A stretch of 64,000 nt of DNA from Diphasiastrum complanatum (lineage: Eukaryota; Streptophyta; Lycopodiopsida; Lycopodiales; Lycopodiaceae), in NCBI GenBank assembly GCA_029204225.1, contig CM055108.1, positions 11,965,955-12,029,954 on the forward strand, read 5' to 3'. Shown here in pieces: positions 59,062 through 64,000 of the stretch (position 1 is the stretch's first letter; every line of letters begins with the position of its first letter). The notes below the pieces were generated by a model. The model made no database searches, had not been told where the DNA came from, and worked only from the letters and a program-made list of their open reading frames with translations. The translations under genes were made by a program, and so were the position numbers.

Positions 59062-60480
59062 TCAGCATGTGGAAAGACAAATATATGTGAGGTTGCAGAA
59101 GTGGACAAAAAATGTCAATTCTTTATGGAGGTTGCTCTTGGTTGGACATTGTAGCAGATGACAGAATATCGGTTTCACTTTCTTTTGACAAGGAATCATT
59201 TCATATTGTCTTTTTTTATTATGGAGCTGGTGTATTGTGCGGTATTGTAGAAGTTTGCTAGAAACTTCTCGATTGAGCAACAGGTTTAACGGTTGGTCGC
59301 TATGGTGCTCGTGTTGTTGTCGTGAGGACCTATTGTGAATCAGAACTGATGTGATGGGCAGGTAGGATCGTAGTTGGTTGTTTCGGACAGTCTTTAAAAC
59401 TGTGTTTTCTGATACAGTCAGGACACTTAGCATGGGACAATCAACCATGAAGTGGCCAGTTTCACCACAGATGAAACATCTGGTGTGCAATGGCCCTTGT
59501 ATAACAGCATAGCCATCTTGTATGGCTAGTGGTTCTGGACTTTCTGGTGGATATTCGGGATAAGTCAAGGAATGTCGAGAATGTGATGGTTGTGCTTCAT
59601 ATTGTTGGACTGTATGTGCTTGGATAGGCGGTTATGAAGGACAAGCATCAACAGGATGCGTAGCCCGGCAGTGTGGGCACCATATTGTTTTTCATCTATA
59701 AGGTAGTTGTGCAGGGTTTGGCTGACCAGGCACACTGCTTTGGATAGACTTCAAGGTAATTTGAAACTCATTGGTGAGTTTCTCCATCTGTAGCTGATGT
59801 TGCTTATTAAGCAACTCAAACTGGGATTTCCAAAGCTGATCTCGGGTGTCCTCGATCGGCTTTGACTCATGGATAGGAGCATGTGGTGCTCGTCTTTTCC
59901 TGAATTCGTCAACATCAGATCCCTCGTCTTCTTCTTTGATGGCGTCAGACATAGCTAATTTGAGGCTCATATATTCGTCATTGGATTTAAGCTTGCGTCT
60001 AATCCATCTTGGAAGGCCGACTAAGAGCCAGATGATGAGCATCTATTCAGAGGGTTGTTCCTATACTTGACTTTTGAGGCATTTAAAATGCTCGATATAG
60101 TCTTGTACACATCCTTTGCCATCTTGATGTTACTCAATTTTACAAATGAACTCTCTAAGGACTCTTTCAAAATTGACCAGTCTGTCTTATCTTCACGATC
60201 CAGGTTGAAAAACCAATCACGTGCTTTAGCGATCATGGTCATCGAAAACAGTTGGACCATAGCATCAGGAGATGTTTCGCCATACACATCACACGCATTC
60301 TCAAAGATTTGCAAAAATCTTTGAGGGTCCGAACTACCATCAAACTTTGGTAGGTCTAGTTTGGGTGTATGTCTCTCATGATGAGCACTGTGGATAGCAG
60401 AAACGCCATGAATGTTGGTTCTGACTTGGGAGGGTTCAGCACCATAAAAATGGACTTTGGCTCGTGAGGACTTGGTTCTA
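59062..60480 (-). pseudogene. gag of the Asp-type gypsy element
   Basis: On the minus strand from about 60480: PKLDLPKFDGSSDPQRFLQ, IFENACDVYGETSPDAMVQL, KARDWFFNLDREDKTDWSIL (capsid). A helical Gln/Lys-rich segment (LLNKQHQLQMEKLTNEFQIT) follows, then WCPHCRATHPVDAC near 59640-59685 and CFICGETGHFMVDC near 59443-59490. The first knuckle has Cys-x2-Cys-x3-His-x4-Cys spacing, the second is standard. Frame breaks occur near 60045 and 59690. No protease follows. Confidence 0.75.
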
Positions 60481-60679
60481 TCAGATTTGTGTTCTTAGAA
60501 TGGGTTTGTAGATGAGTCAGGTATTTGGGTCCGCATTCGATAGAACCGATGACGTCTGATTTGCTCAGCTATAGGGGACCTGACCTCGCATGGATAATTG
60601 TCTGGAAATTCAAGGTCTTTGTGTTGGTCCATTGGGTACTGGTGTTTTTGAATTTGTTTTTTTTTCTTTTTGGGTTTTT

Positions 60680-61080
60680 GCGGTCACTACGGTTTACGGT
60701 GGATGCGGTTTGCGGTTTGTGGTGGGGTGCATGTGATTGTGATCTGATGCGGTTGATGGATGGTTGCAATTAGTTGCGTTCAGTTACATTCAGCTGCGGT
60801 TGATTGCGGTTGCGGTGGCTATAGTAGATTGCAGTTGATTATGGAGGGATGTGGACTGGTGCAGTCAATGGCGGTTATGTGCGGTTTGATTGCGATCTAA
60901 TGCGATTGAGACAGAGGGTTGCGGTAAATTACATTGGAGACGTGTGAGTACGGTTTCAGCGAATGTTTGCGGGCAGTGGCGATGCTATGCGGAGGTAGTC
61001 GGTGTGTAGTCGTAATGGGGCGAGGGTGGACTATTGCGGTTGGGACGGGTGAAAACGGTGGTTCACGGTGGTAATGTGGA
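60680..61080. repeat. Irregular TGCGGTT-rich stretch
   Basis: G/T-rich sequence where TGCGGTT, GATTGCGG and related words recur irregularly between gag and the right LTR. No coding was recognised. Confidence 0.7.
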
Positions 61081-61309
61081 TGCGGTTAGAGAGTGGCTAT
61101 TTGTGGATGGAATGTGGCCTAAGGTGAGGTACTGTAGTGCGAGGGTGAATGGAGATGGGGTGTGTGTGCATGTGGTTGTAGTAGTTAGTGTGCATGTGAA
61201 CAATTGGATGGAGGTGTAAGGGGGTTGCAATGGAGTGCGGGGTGACCGGTGGAAGGGTATGTGGGCCATCGTAAAGTGGTGAGAGGGTGGTCAGTTGTGG
61301 TGGACCTGA

Positions 61310-61570
61310 TTGCTTCGGTTGAGATCTGATCGAATTCCTTCAGTCGAGATCTGACAGGAACTCGTCGGTCGAGATCTGTTCGAAAACCGTCGGTCAAGAT
61401 CTGATCAAAACCCGTCGGTCGAGATTTGATTGGAATCCTCAGTCGAGATTTGATCGGAATCCGTCAGTTGAGATTTGATTGGGAGGCGTCGGTCAAGATC
61501 TGACTGATGGCGTTAGTTGAGATCTAACAGGAGGCGTAGGTCGAGATCTGACAGGAGTGGAACGTGAAGC
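61310..61570. repeat. CGTCGGTCGAGATCTGAT minisatellite, block 1
   Basis: About ten degenerate copies, period roughly 22-28 bp, with core GGTYGAGATYTGA. The core is well kept while spacers vary. Confidence 0.85.
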
Positions 61571-61814
61571 GTGGCAAAAGCAGTGTGGTGTAGTTATGGA
61601 TTATGGTTGAATGCGGTCTCAAGGGAATGGAGTGTGATCGCAACGGGTGGATGCGTGCGGGTGTAATGGAATGCGGTTGCAATGATGGAATGCGGTCTAT
61701 TGCGGTTGAGTGCAGGGGAATGTGGGAGTTTGCGATGGGAGTGCAATCAGTGGTGGAGGTGAGGGAGGTGGTGTAATGCGATGTATGCAGTCAGTGGCGG
61801 TTGTGAGGGACCTC

Positions 61815-62270
61815 TACGGTCGAGATGGGAGAGGATCTCATCAGGTGAGATTTAACAAGTTGGATCTGGATGAGATGGGAGGCAGTGCGTCGGTTGAGAT
61901 CTGAATGAGCACTCCGGTTGAGATTTCACTTTGGCCATCGGTTGAGATTTAATGCAGGGCCGTCGGTTGAGATCTGACTGATGGACGTCGGTTGAGATCT
62001 GACTGATGGTGTCAGTTGAGATCTAACGCAGGGCCATCGGTCGAGATTGGAACGAGGCCGTTGGTCGAGATCTGATGGAATACTGTCGATTGAGAGCTGA
62101 GTGAAAACCGTCGGTCGAGATTTCAATAGATTACCGTCGGTCGAGATGTAACGGATGGCCGTCGGTTGAGATCAATGCATCGGTTGAGATTGGACACGAG
62201 CTCTCCGGTTGAGATTTCAACACAGGAGAGGCTCCGGTTGAGATGTGATCATGAGGGGATGGGCGGAGCA
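61815..62270. repeat. CGTCGGTCGAGATCTGAT minisatellite, block 2
   Basis: About fourteen more copies of the same core, separated from block 1 by about 250 bp of G-rich sequence and ending 60 bp before the primer site. Confidence 0.85.
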
Positions 62271-62317
62271 TGGAGGAGGTTGCGGGTTTCTGATATAGAA
62301 GGTGTTGGAGTTCAATG

Positions 62318-62330
62318 GGCAACGACACCA
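62318..62330 (-). promoter_or_regulatory. Primer-binding site of the gag-only element
   Basis: TGGTGTCGTTGCC on the minus strand, two bases after the LTR end AAACA. Its 5' part resembles the Asp-type site at 27766-27783; the following bases diverge. Confidence 0.65.
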
Positions 62331-62332
62331 AA

Positions 62333-63162
62333 TGTTTATAGATCCTTTGATCCAAAGGATCTGTTGGTTTTTAAAATTAATTCTTTCTTACTTTTGCCTA
62401 TCAGCAGAGATGGTGGGTTCTTCTTGAGATTGTCATTCTTGTTTTAAACCCAAGATCAGGCAGAAGGGAACAATGTTGTACTATATTTTTTGTCCTGCCT
62501 ATCGTAGGACTACTCAGGGACGAACTCTCTTGAATACACTTACATTCATACATAGATGCAAGCCAAGAACGCTCATTCACATATCAGAGTACAGCCGAAA
62601 TGAAATTCTGTAGATTCTACAGCAACCTACTCTAAAAATGAATAGAATCAGAGCCTAAGCATTACTAACACTGAGCTACACTTGCATTACTAACACTGAG
62701 CTACACTTGCATAAATTGACAAAACAAGAAACAAAACTAATCTACAACATGTTAGAAGTCCAAGAATCAAGAAACCAACCAGTCTTTTTATTCTTGGACA
62801 TCCCAAGAACATCAAGAACTAGATTGTAAAGAGATATTCAAGAACTACACACAGATCCAATCTATTAAGTTTACCTAAATGCTGGTTCCTACATTAATCC
62901 ACAAACAAGAAAAATCTACTAATCCACTCTAGGAAAACAGCAAATCTAATCCACTCTACAGTCCACAACCACACACAAAAGGAGGGAAGGGCAAGATCAT
63001 AAATGCATCACTCAAGAAACAAGCAAGATCAAGGAGCTCAATGGATGCACCAAACTCGTGAAGGCTCTTCTCATTTCAGCATGGAGTTGATACAATTCAC
63101 AAAAAGCTCCTCTTCACAAAGAGGGAGTCTCTTAAAAAAGCAAGAGAGCTCCTTAGGTGGCA
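62333..63162 (-). repeat. 5' LTR of the gag-only element
   Basis: 830 bp. Includes a tandem 27-bp duplication (gcattactaacactgagcta repeated near 62668-62715) absent from the other LTR. Confidence 0.8.
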
Positions 63163-63820
63163 TCCTCCAAAACATTTAGTGACCGGATTCAGTCCTTTCA
63201 TGCTTATGTATGGTTTTCAACCTCGATCACCAATTAGTGTTGACATGAAAAACCTATGAGTGCAAGCCACAACTGATTTTCTTGCGGATATGCAAGAAAT
63301 TTACAGCTGGCTGAAGATAACATAAGAAGTGCCCAAGATAGGGCAAGGCACTATGTTGATCTATCTCGGAAGCACAAGGTATTCATGGTTAACGACTAGG
63401 TATTTTTTAGAGTCCCTCACTCTAGGGGCTTGAAAACTGGTAAGTGTGCAAAGTTGGCGCCTAGGTATTGCGGTCCTTTTAAGGTTATCCAAGTGATAAA
63501 CAAGGTCACATACAAACTAGACCTTCTAGCTAATGTTGGAACTCATTCTGTTTTCCACATTAGTAAGTTAAAACCCTCGTCAGGGGTTGGGGAGACCCTG
63601 CTCCTTGTGGAACATCTAGTGGAACTTCTTTGTGATGAGTCTGTGAGTGGACCACCTGAACTCGAGGCGATTGTTAAGCCGGCAGAGGACTCTACGGAAT
63701 AGAGTGCTTCGGGAATTTTTAGTCAGGTGGAAGGGCAAATCAGAAGAGGAGGATACATGGGAAAAGGAGGGTGATGTTCAGAAGAATTTTCCAAATTTTT
63801 TCCTACAAGAAAAAATTTAA
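63163..63820 (+). pseudogene. Gypsy integrase C-terminus with chromodomain
   Basis: Starts within the integrase core (PKHLVTGFSPFMLMYGFQPR). Then LAPRYCGPFKVIQVINKVTY and HSVFHISKLKP (integrase C-terminal domain), and in another frame REFLVRWKGKSEEEDTWEKE (chromodomain), ending TAA at 63818-63820. Several frame breaks. It is probably the 3' remainder of the element whose gag is at 55346; protease, RT, RNase H and most of integrase are gone. Confidence 0.82.
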
Positions 63821-63824
63821 GTTT

Positions 63825-63836
63825 AGAGGAAAGGAA
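63825..63836 (+). promoter_or_regulatory. Polypurine tract
   Basis: agaggaaaggaa immediately before the TG of the 3' LTR; primes plus-strand DNA synthesis. Confidence 0.75.
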
Positions 63837-64000
63837 TGTTACATACCTATGTAACTAGCAATACTTCGGACCCTTACAGGTCCATTTAGCGTTGGGGGCT
63901 AAATGGCAAGTGAAATTTGGATAAGGGATACCCTTAGGATAAAGGGTAGGTGTCTTAGATTCAGGTACTAGTGTCCTTGGATAAGGGCATGTAGGTGTCT
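63837..64000 (+). repeat. 3' LTR of gypsy element (runs off window)
   Basis: Begins TGTTACATACCTATGTAAC, whose first 18 bases form a small inverted repeat (gttacatacctatgtaac). The rest is outside the window. Confidence 0.7.

Larger units (their letters stand above)
56257..63162 (-). mobile_element. Gag-only LTR element inside the gypsy remnant
   Basis: Bounded by direct repeats 56257-56984 and 62333-63162 with TG..CA ends. A primer site lies just inside the right one, so the element runs on the minus strand. The interior (56985-62332) holds a gag frame on the minus strand but no pol, plus simple repeats. The flanking 5-mers (ggtaa, tcctc) differ, and gypsy sequence between gag and late integrase is missing around it, so recombination or deletion followed insertion. 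Confidence 0.75.

Noticed and set aside
61310-62270. Regular repeats with variable spacers resembling a CRISPR array
   Set aside because: Plant nuclear context, degenerate repeat units, unequal short spacers and no cas genes; it is a minisatellite.

Overview
The window is nuclear DNA of a land plant. It carries spliced genes with GT..AG introns, two host genes of plant type (a PEX22-like peroxin and a dehydrin), plant LTR retrotransposons primed by initiator-Met or Asp tRNA, plant-type hAT transposases, LINE relics and a tRNA-derived SINE. One intron is about 15.8 kb and old transposons fill nearly everything, which suggests a large, repeat-rich genome such as a gymnosperm. The species cannot be read from the sequence.

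Layout. 1-3012: a degenerate hAT copy (minus) ending in microsatellites and a GC-rich palindromic terminal region. 3280-24884: six exons of a minus-strand PEX22-like gene. Its 4.7-kb intron 2 is almost entirely a structurally complete hAT element (4473-8708, 8-bp target duplication attccagc, coding region broken). Its 15.8-kb intron 1 holds a LINE relic (about 11.0-14.9 kb) and a 7.1-kb LTR retrotransposon (16576-23696, duplication cggag). That retrotransposon has a Ty1/copia reverse-transcriptase fragment in front of a Ty3/gypsy chromovirus gag-pol. 24885-27000: upstream region with G-box/ABRE and RY motifs. 27003-37400: a pile of LTR elements, namely an Asp-primed gag-only element, three copia elements or fragments, and a copia gag/protease joined to a gypsy gag segment. 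38357-39200: an apparently intact two-exon dehydrin gene with a TATA box. 39921-44600: GA/CT microsatellites, a copia gag scrap and an 86-bp SINE with perfect 18-bp duplications. 44769-50126: a copia element with both LTRs and decayed coding. 50127-55340: mostly unrecognised DNA, short tandem repeats and a coiled-coil relic running into a GA tract. 55346-64000: a gypsy chromovirus whose middle is replaced by a gag-only LTR element (56257-63162) containing a 34-base C run and a degenerate minisatellite.

Two units look like host function. PEX22 anchors the ubiquitin-conjugating enzyme PEX4 at the peroxisome for import-receptor recycling. The dehydrin is a drought/cold hydrophilin. Every transposon coding region examined carries stops, frameshifts or deletions. 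The most unusual items are the copia/gypsy chimeras, the complete hAT with its 42-bp palindrome, the Cys/Trp-containing dehydrin and the miniature SINE. No unknown multi-gene system was found.
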